Assembly (NCBI RefSeq): GCF_030317105.1 | Contig: NZ_JASZYG010000009.1 | Location: forward strand, 169,420-233,419 | Direction of reading: 5' to 3' | Origin: Variovorax brevis | Lineage (GTDB): Bacteria; Pseudomonadota; Gammaproteobacteria; Burkholderiales; Burkholderiaceae_C | DNA length: 64,000 nucleotides | Part shown: piece by piece, positions 1-8,082 of the stretch | How positions within the stretch are numbered: the first letter of the stretch is position 1 | Layout: every line of letters begins with the position of its first letter | Made by a program: the position numbers and the translations under genes | Notes under the pieces: generated by a model | Told to the model about the DNA's origin: nothing | Database searches by the model: none | What the model saw: only the letters and a program-made list of their open reading frames with translations

Positions 1-240
1 CAAGGCGTCGACGTCGCCGCCTTGCTCGGCCCCGGGCGCGATGCGGCGCTCGACCTGTTCGACCGCCTGCAACTTGAAGCGGTGCTGCGCGTGTGCCGGC
101 AGGCGCGCACGCTGTCAGATGCGGGGCGCCAGTTGTTCAACGCGTCACGCACGCAGCGCAGCGTGGTCAATGACGCGGACAGGCTGCGCAAGTACCTTGG
201 CAAGCATGGGTTGAGTTGGGAGGCGGTCAGCGTGGGTTGA
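1..240 (+). CDS. rtcR: RtcR-like sigma-54-dependent regulator, C-terminal end only
   Basis: This is the last 79 codons of a gene that begins before the window. The frame is open from base 1 and ends in TGA at 238-240. The segment around LDLFDRLQLEAV, SDAGRQLFN and VNDADRLRKYL resembles the C-terminal DNA-binding region of RtcR. RtcR is the AAA+ sigma-54 activator that senses RNA damage and drives the RNA-repair genes rtcB and rtcA. The ATPase and CARF-like sensor domains would lie upstream, so the identification rests on this tail alone. The next gene is convergent. Family recognition is from memory of the RtcR tail, not a search. Confidence 0.7.
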   Translation, partial: QGVDVAALLGPGRDAALDLFDRLQLEAVLRVCRQARTLSDAGRQLFNASRTQRSVVNDADRLRKYLGKHGLSWEAVSVG

Positions 241-304
241 TGGTTTAGCGTTCCGGTGAGAACGCCTAAGCGGCTTGAACGCTCTCGTGGGAGCGCTTGA
301 TCGC

Positions 305-1546
305 TCAGGAATAGATCACCCCGCCCTTCATCACCATCCCCAGGTTGCCCTGGTGCTGCAACAGACTCACATCTGCCAGCGGGTCCCCTTTCACCAGCAG
401 CAGATCCGCCAGATAGCCCTCGCGCACCAGCCCCAGTTCGTCGCCCAAGCCCATCAGGTCCGCGCCGACGGTGGTGGCGCTGCGCAGCGCCTCGGCCGGC
501 GTGAAGCCGAGGTAGTTCACGAAATGCGCAATGTCCCGCGCGTTGGTCCCCATCGGCGTGATGGTGAAGCCGTAGTCGCCGCCCACCACGATCCGCACGC
601 CCCGGCGACGCAGTTGCTGATAGGTCGACACGCAGCTCTCGAACTTGTGCGCCAGCTTCATGCGCTCGACCGTCTCACGCGGCAGGCCGAACTTCTCGTG
701 TTCAATGAAGGCGTTGTGCAGCAGACCGAAGGCCGGGCCGACGAACAGCTTGTCCTTGTGTGCCTCGAGCAGGTCGAGCGCCTCGCCGTCGGCGTAGTCG
801 CAGTGGTAGATGCAGTCGATGCCCGCCCGCACCGCCAGCTTCACGCTCTCGCTGGAGCGCGCATGCGCCACCGTGGTCTTGCCGTACTTGCGCGCAATCT
901 CCATGAAGGCGTCGAGTTCGTCCACGCACAAGGGCGTTTGTTCGGCCAGCGCGTGCGGCACGAACTGGTCGCCCGAGATATTGATCTTCAGGTTGTCGAC
1001 GCCTTCGCGCACGCAGGTGCGCACGGCTTGCCGCATCGCCATGGGCCCGTCGACCACCAGGCCGAAGCCCGTGCGGTCTTGATGCATCTGGCCTTCATCG
1101 CCCAGCCCGCCCGTCACTGTGAGTTCCGGGCTGGCGGCACGCAGGCGCGGCCCCGCCAGCTGGCCCGAATCGATCGCGTTGCGCAAGGCCACGTCGATGC
1201 GCATGCGTGCTGACGCGGCCGAAAAGGCGCTGGTGAATCCGTGTCGCAGCAGCAGCGTCGCGTTGGCGGCGGAGGCCAGGGTGTGGTCTTCCGGCGGGAT
1301 GTTGCCGACGTCGGCGTTGCTGGCCAGCGCGGTAAAGGACAGGTGGCAGTGGCCCTCGACCATGCCCGGCATGAGCGTGCAGCCTGTGCCATCGACGATG
1401 CGGTCGATGGCCTTGGCCTGGTCGCGCAGGGCGCCGCGGCGGCCGTTGACCTGCGCGATGCGCTGGCCGTCCACCAGCACGTCCGCCGCCTGGCGCTCCG
1501 TGCGTTCCGAATCCCAGACGAGCGCGTTTTCGATCAGCGTCAACAT
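305..1546 (-). CDS. Metal-dependent amidohydrolase family protein
   Basis: This is a 413-residue amidohydrolase-superfamily hydrolase of the imidazolonepropionase/prolidase-like branch. The metal-binding HxH motif is at H66/H68 in GMVEGHCHLS. Later conserved points are the Lys of NLKINISGD, His in TVAHARSS, His in IYHCDYAD and Asp in VVGGDYGF, as expected for a TIM-barrel binuclear hydrolase. The N- and C-terminal beta-sandwich segments (LIENALVWDS; GYLADLLLVKGDPL) are also present. The ATG at 1546 is chosen because AAGAGG lies just upstream. A longer in-frame extension to 1735 is not supported by family length. The substrate cannot be read from the sequence. Confidence 0.85.
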   Translation of the reverse strand: MLTLIENALVWDSERTERQAADVLVDGQRIAQVNGRRGALRDQAKAIDRIVDGTGCTLMPGMVEGHCHLSFTALASNADVGNIPPEDHTLASAANATLLLRHGFTSAFSAASARMRIDVALRNAIDSGQLAGPRLRAASPELTVTGGLGDEGQMHQDRTGFGLVVDGPMAMRQAVRTCVREGVDNLKINISGDQFVPHALAEQTPLCVDELDAFMEIARKYGKTTVAHARSSESVKLAVRAGIDCIYHCDYADGEALDLLEAHKDKLFVGPAFGLLHNAFIEHEKFGLPRETVERMKLAHKFESCVSTYQQLRRRGVRIVVGGDYGFTITPMGTNARDIAHFVNYLGFTPAEALRSATTVGADLMGLGDELGLVREGYLADLLLVKGDPLADVSLLQHQGNLGMVMKGGVIYS

Positions 1547-1659
1547 GGGGCCGCCTCTTCTTGTCTCTGGAAGATGCGCAGTGTCGATCCGGCGTTCGTT
1601 CGCCGCAACCGTCAATTGACGCGCACGGCGCCGCCCGCGAACAAATTCGGGGTAAACGC

Positions 1660-2655
1660 TCAGTCCCGGCGCGCCTCGGCCGGGGTCACCTGCAGGTAAA
1701 GCGCCTGCGCGCCCCGCAGGATGCGCAGCACGCACAGCTTGCCGATGCGCGACTCGTCGAGCAACCGTTGCAAGTCATCGACCGTGCGGGCCGGCGCACC
1801 GTCGATGCCGACGATGAGGTCGTCGGCGCGCAAGCCGCTGCGGCCCGCGGGCGAATCGGGCTGAACCTCGGTCACGCGAACGCAGCTTTCCTGCTCCACC
1901 GCCAGCACGCGCGCCACGCGTCGCGACATCGGCACCGTGGACCCCGACAGCCCGATGTACGCCCGGCGCACCCGGCCGTGCGTGAAAAACTGGGTCACCA
2001 CCCACTTGGCCGAATTCACCGCCACCGCAAAGCAAATGGCCTGCGCGCCCGGAATGATCGCTGTGTTGACGCCGATCACCCGACCCCGCGTGTCCAGCAG
2101 CGGGCCGCCCGAATTGCCGGGGTTGAGCGCCGCGTCCGTCTGGATCACGTTGTCGATCATCCGGCCGGCGTTCGAGCGCAGCGATCTTCCCAGCGCCGAC
2201 ACGATGCCGCTGGTCACCGTGTGGTTGAAACCCAGCGGATTGCCGATGGCGATGGCCACCTGCCCGACGCGCAGCCGGGACGAGTCGCCCAGCACCACGT
2301 GCGGCAGCGAGCGGCTGGCGCCGATGCGCAGCACCGCCAGATCGGTGGCGGGGTCTTCGCCGACCAGCTGGGCGTCGCTGCGCGTGCCGTCGGGCCGCAT
2401 CACCTCCAGGGAGGTGGCGCCGTGCACCACGTGGCTGTTGGTCAGCAGGTACCCGTCGGGGGTGAAGAGAAAGCCGGAGCCCGCACCGCTTTGCCGGCCG
2501 CGCCCACCGGTCTTGTGGGCTGCGATATACACCACCGCGTCCTGCACCTGCTCCACGGTCGATGCGACCGCCTCGGAATAGGCATCGAGGAGAAGGCTGT
2601 CGTCGTCAGGCTGTGCCGCTGCCGGCTGCCCGGGGAAGTTTGGTCGGTCACCCAT
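1660..2655 (-). CDS. DegP/HtrA-type trypsin-like serine protease with one PDZ domain
   Basis: This is a 331-residue S1C-family serine protease. The catalytic triad is visible as H75 (TNSHVV), D105 (TDLAVLR) and S182 (NPGNSGGP). A single PDZ domain fills roughly residues 235-331. No N-terminal signal peptide or membrane segment is evident, which is unusual because most HtrA proteins act in the periplasm; a cytoplasmic location or a misplaced start is possible. The ATG at 2655 is preferred, but 18 more in-frame codons exist upstream to 2709. A role in protein quality control is inferred from the family. It lies 113 bp downstream (on the minus strand) of the amidohydrolase start and runs the same way. 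Confidence 0.88.
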   Translation of the reverse strand: MGDRPNFPGQPAAAQPDDDSLLLDAYSEAVASTVEQVQDAVVYIAAHKTGGRGRQSGAGSGFLFTPDGYLLTNSHVVHGATSLEVMRPDGTRSDAQLVGEDPATDLAVLRIGASRSLPHVVLGDSSRLRVGQVAIAIGNPLGFNHTVTSGIVSALGRSLRSNAGRMIDNVIQTDAALNPGNSGGPLLDTRGRVIGVNTAIIPGAQAICFAVAVNSAKWVVTQFFTHGRVRRAYIGLSGSTVPMSRRVARVLAVEQESCVRVTEVQPDSPAGRSGLRADDLIVGIDGAPARTVDDLQRLLDESRIGKLCVLRILRGAQALYLQVTPAEARRD

Positions 2656-2731
2656 GTCTTTGCTTTCGACGTAAGTGCCACAGTTGGTGGCGCGGGGCGC
2701 GAAACGCAAGATGGTCGCCGGAATCCGAATT

Positions 2732-2902
2732 TCAGTGGTAGTCGTCTTCGCGCTGATGGCGGATCGCAGCGATGACCACGGTCTCCCGGGAGACGATTTC
2801 GAATAGCGCGACGTAGCCGCTCTTGCCGAACGGAATCACCAGTTCGCGGACGAACGAATCATCTCCGGCCTTGCGGCAGCTGAAGGGTGAAAAGCGTGGT
2901 GC
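2732..2902 (-). pseudogene. Truncated ParE/RelE-family toxin (C-terminal remnant)
   Basis: Directly after the antitoxin stop codon, and in the same reading frame, the minus strand stays open for 56 codons to a TGA at 2732-2734. The end of this stretch, ELVIPFGKSGYVALFE...IRHQRED, matches the conserved final third of ParE/RelE mRNA-interferase-fold toxins. The first half of the toxin and its own start codon are missing. The simplest reading is a deletion that joined the end of the antitoxin to the middle of the toxin gene, leaving a non-functional toxin. The family call is from recognition of the GxSGYVAL...RHQ motif. Confidence 0.7.
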
Positions 2903-3079
2903 TCAGCGGACGGGCGGTTGGCGTTTTGCCGCTGCGGCCAACTTCTTCCTGAGCTTGTCCATCACATCGGCAGCCTCGACGTACGCGCCGGACTGCTTCG
3001 CGTCCGCAAGCGAACGAAGAGCTCGCGATACAAATTCGGCTTGATCGACTCGAACGGAGGGAGTGGAGGTCGCTTTCAT
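2903..3079 (-). CDS. Small antitoxin-like protein of a degraded ParE/RelE module
   Basis: This is a 58-residue basic protein beginning MKATSTPSVRVDQ. Its N-terminal segment looks like a ribbon-helix-helix-type DNA-binding region and its C-terminus is Lys/Ala rich. Such proteins repress their own operon and neutralise the downstream toxin by direct binding. The ATG at 3079 is preferred over a TTG three codons earlier. Only the tail of a toxin follows, so the antitoxin is probably an orphan. The assignment depends mainly on that adjacency. Confidence 0.6.
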   Translation of the reverse strand: MKATSTPSVRVDQAEFVSRALRSLADAKQSGAYVEAADVMDKLRKKLAAAAKRQPPVR

Positions 3080-3094
3080 GTGGCCCAATTGACG

Positions 3095-3820
3095 TCAAAA
3101 CAGCCGAAACACCAGCGGCATCAAAAGCGCCGCCAGCACCACCTGCATGCCCAACGCCAGTCCGGCGTAGGCGCCGGCATTCGGATCCACCTGCAGCGAT
3201 CGCGCCGCGCCGATGCCGTGCGACGCCGTCCCCAGGGCAAATCCGCGCGCCGCAAAGCCGGCCGGATCGGTCGAGATGCGCATGAGGTCGAAGAGGTACT
3301 TGCCCGTCAGCGCGCCGATCATCCCGGTCAGCACCGCGAAGACGGCCGACAGTGCCGGAATGCCGCCGATCTTTTCGGCAATGCCCATGGCGACCGGCGC
3401 CGTGACCGACTTCGGCGCCAGCGACAGCACGACGTCGTGCGGCAGTCCGACGGCCCATCCCAGCGCCAGCGCCGACCCGCTGGCCGCCGCGCCACCCAGC
3501 AGGGCCGCGAGCACGATGCGACCGAAGCGCTCGCGCAACTCGACCCGGCGCTGCCACAGCGGCCACGCCAGCGCGACGACGGCGGGCCCGAGCAGGAAGT
3601 GGATGAACTGCGCGCCGGCAAAGTAGGTCGGGTAGTCGACTCCCGTCGCCAGCAAGCCACCGGCCAGCACGACGACAGACCACAGCACCGGATTCGCCCA
3701 GGGTGCGCCGCCCAACCGGACGTAGGTCGCCTGCGCCAGCAGGTACATCACCAGCGTTGCCGTGAGTCCGAAGAGCGGCGAGGCCGAGAGGTAGATCCAG
3801 AGTTCGACGAAGCGGGGCAT
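3095..3820 (-). CDS. lrgB: LrgB/CidB-family inner-membrane protein
   Basis: This is a 241-residue polytopic membrane protein of the LrgB family. Diagnostic stretches are LLGPAVVALAWPL, LAPKSVTAPVAMGI and ALGTASHGIGAARS, each lying in or beside a hydrophobic helix. LrgB acts with LrgA in holin/antiholin-like control of murein hydrolases in Gram-positive bacteria; in Gram-negative bacteria such pairs are linked to export of small metabolites such as glycolate (PlgG-type) or pyruvate. The gene starts 4 bp after the lrgA stop, so the two are co-transcribed. The transported substrate here is not known. Confidence 0.9.
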   Translation of the reverse strand: MPRFVELWIYLSASPLFGLTATLVMYLLAQATYVRLGGAPWANPVLWSVVVLAGGLLATGVDYPTYFAGAQFIHFLLGPAVVALAWPLWQRRVELRERFGRIVLAALLGGAAASGSALALGWAVGLPHDVVLSLAPKSVTAPVAMGIAEKIGGIPALSAVFAVLTGMIGALTGKYLFDLMRISTDPAGFAARGFALGTASHGIGAARSLQVDPNAGAYAGLALGMQVVLAALLMPLVFRLF

Positions 3821-3824
3821 GCGT

Positions 3825-4175
3825 TCAGCCTTCCCTCGATGCGGGCCGGGGCCACCACAGCACGGCCGCCGTCACGCCAAGGCCGATCCATGTGGACACC
3901 GCGATCACGAAAAGCATGCGTCCCCCGTACTGCGCCAGCAACGCCAAGTGCGTCATCACGCCGACCCCGACGGGGATGAAGAGCAGCGAAAGATGCGAGA
4001 GCAGGAAGTTCGCGCATTCGCCCACCGGCTCGCGCACCCGCGGGAACCGCAAGGCCACGAGCATCAGCATCAGGCCCACCACGGGGCCGGGCAAGGGCAG
4101 CGAAAAGGCCCGGGTCAGCACCTCGCCAACGGACTGGCACACCAGCAACCAGGCAAGACCGCGCAATCCGTTCAT
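3825..4175 (-). CDS. lrgA: LrgA/CidA-family holin-like membrane protein
   Basis: This is a 116-residue protein with about four predicted membrane helices. The signature LPLPGPVVGLMLML is typical of the CidA/LrgA family, and SLLFIPVGVGVM matches its second conserved block. It is the upstream partner of LrgB and the two genes are nearly contiguous. The ATG at 4175 gives the normal family length. Function as a small membrane channel or transporter subunit is inferred from the family. Confidence 0.9.
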   Translation of the reverse strand: MNGLRGLAWLLVCQSVGEVLTRAFSLPLPGPVVGLMLMLVALRFPRVREPVGECANFLLSHLSLLFIPVGVGVMTHLALLAQYGGRMLFVIAVSTWIGLGVTAAVLWWPRPASREG

Positions 4176-4238
4176 GCGTGAGCACTACGCCTTTCCATGG
4201 TGCAGGTGAGGGGCTCGCGGTCCATGGGAGCCCGGCGA

Positions 4239-5087
4239 CTATTTGAAGATCACCGTCTTGTGCCCATTGAGCAGCACGCGGTGCTCGCTGTGCCACTTCA
4301 CCGCACGCGCCAGCACCTGGCTTTCGGTGTCGCGGCCGCGGGCCGTGAGGCTTTCGACCGTGTCGGTGTGGTCGGCGCGCGCCACGTCCTGCTCGATGAT
4401 CGGGCCTTCGTCCAGGTCGGCCGTCACGTAGTGCGCGGTGGCGCCGATCAGCTTCACGCCACGGTCATGGGCCTGGTAGTAGGGCTTGGCGCCCTTGAAG
4501 CTGGGCAGGAAGGAGTGGTGGATGTTGATGGCGCGGCCTTCCAGCTTGGCGCACAGGTCGTTGCTCAGCACCTGCATGTAGCGCGCGAGCACCACGAGTT
4601 CGGCGCCTTCTTCCTGGATGATCTCGAACTGCTTCGCCTCCGCCTGCGCCTTGGTCGCGGCCGTCACCGGGATGTGGTGGAAAGGCACGTTGTAGCTGGC
4701 CGCCAGTTGATAGAACTCGCGATGGTTCGAGATGATGGCGCCGATGTCGATGGACAGCAGTCCGCTCTTCCAGCGGAACAGCAGGTCGTTCAGGCAGTGG
4801 CCTTCCTTGCTGACCAGGATGACCGTCTTCATCGGCTGCGTGGCGGCGTGAAGCTTCCAGTTCATGTGGAAGGGCGTGGCAAAGGCCTCGAGCTGCGACT
4901 TCAGGGCAACCTCGTCGTGGTCGCCGCAGGCAAAGCGCACGCGCATGAAGAACAGGCCCGTGTCGTGGTCGTTGTACTGCGCTGCCTCTTCGATGTTGCC
5001 GCCACGTTCGAGCAGAAAGCCGGAAACGGCGTGCACGATGCCGGTTCGGTCGGGACAGGAAAGGGTGAGGATGTACGCGGAGGTCAT
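4239..5087 (-). CDS. purU: Formyltetrahydrofolate deformylase
   Basis: PurU hydrolyses 10-formyl-tetrahydrofolate to tetrahydrofolate and formate, balancing one-carbon pools and supplying formate for PurT. The 282-residue length matches the E. coli enzyme (280). An N-terminal ACT domain covers residues 5-80 (ILTLSCPDRTGIVHAVS). The formyltransferase-fold domain follows from about residue 87, with the catalytic set N188/H190 in INIHHSFLPSF and D225 in HYVTADLDEGPI. ATG at 5087 is chosen by homology; the frame remains open upstream to 5174 but that part is not PurU-like. It is divergent from the aminotransferase gene. Confidence 0.95.
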   Translation of the reverse strand: MTSAYILTLSCPDRTGIVHAVSGFLLERGGNIEEAAQYNDHDTGLFFMRVRFACGDHDEVALKSQLEAFATPFHMNWKLHAATQPMKTVILVSKEGHCLNDLLFRWKSGLLSIDIGAIISNHREFYQLAASYNVPFHHIPVTAATKAQAEAKQFEIIQEEGAELVVLARYMQVLSNDLCAKLEGRAINIHHSFLPSFKGAKPYYQAHDRGVKLIGATAHYVTADLDEGPIIEQDVARADHTDTVESLTARGRDTESQVLARAVKWHSEHRVLLNGHKTVIFK

Positions 5088-5245
5088 AAGGGCGGTGATT
5101 GTCGCAGGGGCGCGCCGACGGGTGCGCCGGCCGGTCAATACCCCCGCCGAACCCCGCATCCCGCTGCCCGGCACCTTTTCCGCCTGAAAGCGTTTGCAGT
5201 GCCAGAATGTGTGGCTCGAACAGCTTGCCGCACAGGAGCGAATTC

Positions 5246-6580
5246 ATGGCTTACAACGATTTCAGCATGGACAACCAGTGGTTGCCCTTCACCCCCAACC
5301 GCGCCTTCAAGAAAGACCCGCGCGTCTTCGTGGCTGCCGACGGCATGGAATTCACCACGCACGACGGCAACAAGGTCATCGACGGCATCTCGTCGCTGTG
5401 GTGCGTCGGCGCGGGCCACAACCGCAAGCAGATCAACGAGGCGATCAAGAAGCAACTCGACACGCTGGACTACGCCACCGCTTTCCAGGTGAGCAACGAC
5501 CAGGCCTTCAAGGCGGCCGAGATGATCGCGGCCATGGCGCCCGGCGACCTGAACAAGGTGCTGTTCTGCAATTCCGGCAGTGAAGCGGCCGACACCTCGA
5601 TGAAGGTGGCGCTGGCCTACCACCGCGCGCGCGGCGAGGGCCACCGCAACCTGTTCATCGGCCGCGAGAAGGGCTACCACGGCGTGGGCTTCGGCGGCAT
5701 GTCGGTGGGCGGCATTCCGGGCAATCGCAAGGTGTTCGGCTCGGCCTTCCTGCCGCGCGTGGACCACATGCGCTTCATTCACGACCCGGTGAACAACGCC
5801 TACATCCACAACCAGGAGCCGGTGTGGAACGAAGACCCGCTGGCCGACCTGGAGCAACGCATCCTGCCGCTGCACGACCCGAGCAACGTGGCGGCGATCA
5901 TCGTGGAGCCGGTGGCGGGCTCGGCGGGCTGGTACCTGCCGCCCAAGGGCTACCTGCAGAAGCTGCGCGAGATCTGCGACAAGCACGGCATCCTGCTGAT
6001 TTTTGATGAGGTCATCACCGGCTTCGGACGCATGGGCACCAATTTCGCGTCGGATTATTTCGGCGTGGTGCCCGACATGCTGAACTTCGCCAAGTGCGTG
6101 ACCAACGGCGTGATTCCGCTGGGCGGCGTGATCTGCCGCGACAAGCTGTACGACGCGATGATGAACACCAACGCGCCGGAGCACGTGGTGGAGTTCTTCC
6201 ACGGCTACACCTACTCGGGCCACCCGGTGGCGTGCGCGGCGGCGATTGCGACACTCGACCTCTTCAAGCAAGAGGGACTGTTCTCGCGCGCCGGCGAAAT
6301 GGGCAAGGTGCTGGGCGATGCCTTCCACAGCACGTTCAAGGGGCTGCCGAACGTCATCGGCATTCGCAGCCTGGGCCTGGCGGCGGCGGTCGAGTTGGCG
6401 CCCATCGCCGGCTTGCCGGGCAAGCGCGCCTACGACATCTTCCTGGACTGCTTCCACAAGGGCGCGCTGGTGCGCCCGGCCGGTGACGTGCTGGTGATCG
6501 CGCCGCCGTACATAGTTGAGAAGTCGCACATCGACACGCTGGTCAACACGCTGGCGGATTCGATCAAGAAGAACGCCTGA
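5246..6580 (+). CDS. Omega-amino acid (beta-alanine):pyruvate aminotransferase
   Basis: This is a 444-residue class III PLP-dependent aminotransferase, close in length and motif order to beta-alanine:pyruvate aminotransferase (BauA/OapT). It moves the amino group of beta-alanine or another omega-amino acid to pyruvate. Key residues are the phosphate-binding NSGSEA (109-114), D254 in IFDEVITGFGR that contacts the pyridine nitrogen, and the PLP lysine K283 in FAKCVTNG. An AGGAG ribosome binding site at 5234-5238 supports the ATG at 5246. The exact amine donor is not fixed by sequence; a taurine or putrescine donor is possible. Confidence 0.88.
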   Translation: MAYNDFSMDNQWLPFTPNRAFKKDPRVFVAADGMEFTTHDGNKVIDGISSLWCVGAGHNRKQINEAIKKQLDTLDYATAFQVSNDQAFKAAEMIAAMAPGDLNKVLFCNSGSEAADTSMKVALAYHRARGEGHRNLFIGREKGYHGVGFGGMSVGGIPGNRKVFGSAFLPRVDHMRFIHDPVNNAYIHNQEPVWNEDPLADLEQRILPLHDPSNVAAIIVEPVAGSAGWYLPPKGYLQKLREICDKHGILLIFDEVITGFGRMGTNFASDYFGVVPDMLNFAKCVTNGVIPLGGVICRDKLYDAMMNTNAPEHVVEFFHGYTYSGHPVACAAAIATLDLFKQEGLFSRAGEMGKVLGDAFHSTFKGLPNVIGIRSLGLAAAVELAPIAGLPGKRAYDIFLDCFHKGALVRPAGDVLVIAPPYIVEKSHIDTLVNTLADSIKKNA

Positions 6581-6584
6581 TGGG

Positions 6585-6612
6585 CCGCGGGCTGCACGCC
6601 GCGGTCGTTTTT
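6585..6612 (+). terminator. Rho-independent terminator after the aminotransferase
   Basis: CCGCGG arms at 6585-6590 and 6599-6604 form a GC-rich hairpin, followed by a run of five T at 6608-6612. It begins four bases after the aminotransferase stop codon and lies before the convergent ChaN-like gene. Confidence 0.6.
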
Positions 6613-6614
6613 GA

Positions 6615-7469
6615 TCAGCGGCGCGTGGCCTTGAATTCTGCGCAGTAGTCGCGCTCCGGTACGGGCGGGGTGAGCCAGACGGCGTCGTAGCTTGCGGCGC
6701 TGGCTTGGGCGTGTGCGTCGCCTGCGGCCAGTTGAACGGCCTGCACGCGCACATCGGTAGGCAGGTGGCGCGGCACGCCCAGCGTCTTCACGCTGTGGCC
6801 GGCCCCGCTGACGAGCACGACGGTCTTGCCCGGAACGCGCGCTTTCATGATCGTCTGCGCCATCGCGCGGTCGCGCGCGATCTGGATGCGGGTCATGGGC
6901 AGGATCTGCTTTTCAGGGAGCATGTCGCAATGGCCCTCGCGCACCGCCTGTTGCTGGGCCTGCAATGCGTCGGCGTTGAGTTGCGCGTCGAGCGACACGT
7001 CCTCCATGGCGTCCTTCATGCGCTCGCGCGGCAAGTTGGCGCCGTATACCGGCACGCCCGCCTGCACCGCCGCCATCACGACCGGGCCGTAGGCCTTCCA
7101 TGGCCAGCCGGCATCGTTCCAGTTCAGGGCTGTTTGCACCTTAGCTTCGCTGGCCGAGGCGTCGAGGTATCTCGTGTCGTTGCCTTGTTCCGCCATTTCG
7201 ATGGCGAGGGCGGCGAGTTTGCCCTGCGTGGCGAGCGCCTCCACCGTTTCGCGCTCCAGGCGCTGGTGGTCGGCGGCGTCGTGCTGCTCGCCGATCAGCA
7301 GGACATCAGTGGGGAGCAGGACGTCGACCTTGCGGGTGACGGTGTCGCTTGGGGCGGGCGATCGGGCGGTCCATGAGGCGCAGCCAGCCAGCAGGAGCAA
7401 CATCGTCAGAAAGACCAGCCACTTTGGGCCGGGGACGGGGCGGTGAGTGAAGTCGGGCTGCGAGCGCAT
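6615..7469 (-). CDS. ChaN-family lipoprotein
   Basis: This is a 284-residue lipoprotein of the ChaN/DUF399 family. A hydrophobic segment ends in the lipobox LLAGC with C30 as the lipidated residue, so the protein should be anchored in the outer membrane. The family hallmark LIGEQHDAADHQR is at residues 58-70 and the late SGAGHSVKTLGVP block is present. Campylobacter ChaN binds two haem groups and is iron-regulated, and that is the basis for a tentative role in haem or iron handling. No Fur box was recognised upstream. The gene is convergent with the aminotransferase. Confidence 0.82.
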   Translation of the reverse strand: MRSQPDFTHRPVPGPKWLVFLTMLLLLAGCASWTARSPAPSDTVTRKVDVLLPTDVLLIGEQHDAADHQRLERETVEALATQGKLAALAIEMAEQGNDTRYLDASASEAKVQTALNWNDAGWPWKAYGPVVMAAVQAGVPVYGANLPRERMKDAMEDVSLDAQLNADALQAQQQAVREGHCDMLPEKQILPMTRIQIARDRAMAQTIMKARVPGKTVVLVSGAGHSVKTLGVPRHLPTDVRVQAVQLAAGDAHAQASAASYDAVWLTPPVPERDYCAEFKATRR

Positions 7470-7608
7470 CGGCCCACACTATGCGCCGAATGCAGGGCGA
7501 GGCGGAAGGTGGATGACGATCGATCCTGTGCGTCGGGAAGCGTGCTTCGCGTCAGCCACAGGTTGCGCCTTCCACGACCACTGAGACCCGCCACGAAAGC
7601 GAATCCAC

Positions 7609-7638
7609 AAAAAATAATGGCTGCCAGAAAGCAGCCAC
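7609..7638 (-). terminator. Rho-independent terminator after the DUF3567 gene
   Basis: Read on the minus strand, TGGCTGC and GGCAGCCA arms with a 5-base loop are followed by TTATTTTTT. The structure starts about 24 bases after the stop codon of the DUF3567 gene. Confidence 0.75.
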
Positions 7639-7661
7639 TTACTTGCGGAGAGAGTATGCCG

Positions 7662-7973
7662 TCAGTGCATCAGCACCGGGTTCTGCGCCAGTTCGGCGTA
7701 GCCCTCGAGCGTGTTCTCGACTTCCTCCTCGGTGGGCGTGTTCAATTGCCAGGCGGCAATCTGCTTCTGGAAGAGTTCGGCCCAAGAGCCGTCGAGGTAA
7801 ACCTCCTTGCCGGAGCGCTTGTCGACGATTTCGAAGCCGTGACGGGCCAACACCGGCAGATGCGGCGCGACCGCGACGTCATCTTCGGTCGGCTGCAGGT
7901 GCACGACGACGAAGGAGTCCGAGTCATAGAGCATTTGCATGGTTTTGAAGGTCCGGTAGTCGATGGCATTCAT
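7662..7973 (-). CDS. DUF3567 family protein
   Basis: This is a small acidic soluble protein of up to 103 residues. The conserved pattern MQMLYDSDSFVVV, GFEIVDKRSGKEVYLDG and the ending NPVLMH match the DUF3567 family, which is restricted to Burkholderiales and relatives and has no known function. The ATG at 7973 is given, but the family start is closer to the internal ATG at 7940 (MQMLYDS), so the true protein may be 92 residues. No signal peptide or membrane segment is visible. A clear terminator follows, so it is probably a single-gene unit. Confidence 0.8.
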   Translation of the reverse strand: MNAIDYRTFKTMQMLYDSDSFVVVHLQPTEDDVAVAPHLPVLARHGFEIVDKRSGKEVYLDGSWAELFQKQIAAWQLNTPTEEEVENTLEGYAELAQNPVLMH

Positions 7974-8082
7974 GATGGTTAGATAGCAATCAACGCGCCA
8001 GTTTCAAGGATGACCGACTTCGCGTAGGAATAACCGACGTAAAGACGCCATCCACGGCGCTCCCGTGCGGTTTTTCACCGGA

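Noticed and set aside
279..298. Hairpin CGCTC/GAGCG after the RtcR-like gene as a terminator
   Set aside because: The stem is only five pairs and no T run follows on either strand, so it was not listed as a terminator.
5135..6754. A minus-strand frame of 539 codons opposite the aminotransferase
   Set aside because: The aminotransferase on the plus strand has every catalytic residue. The antisense translation has no recognisable domain.
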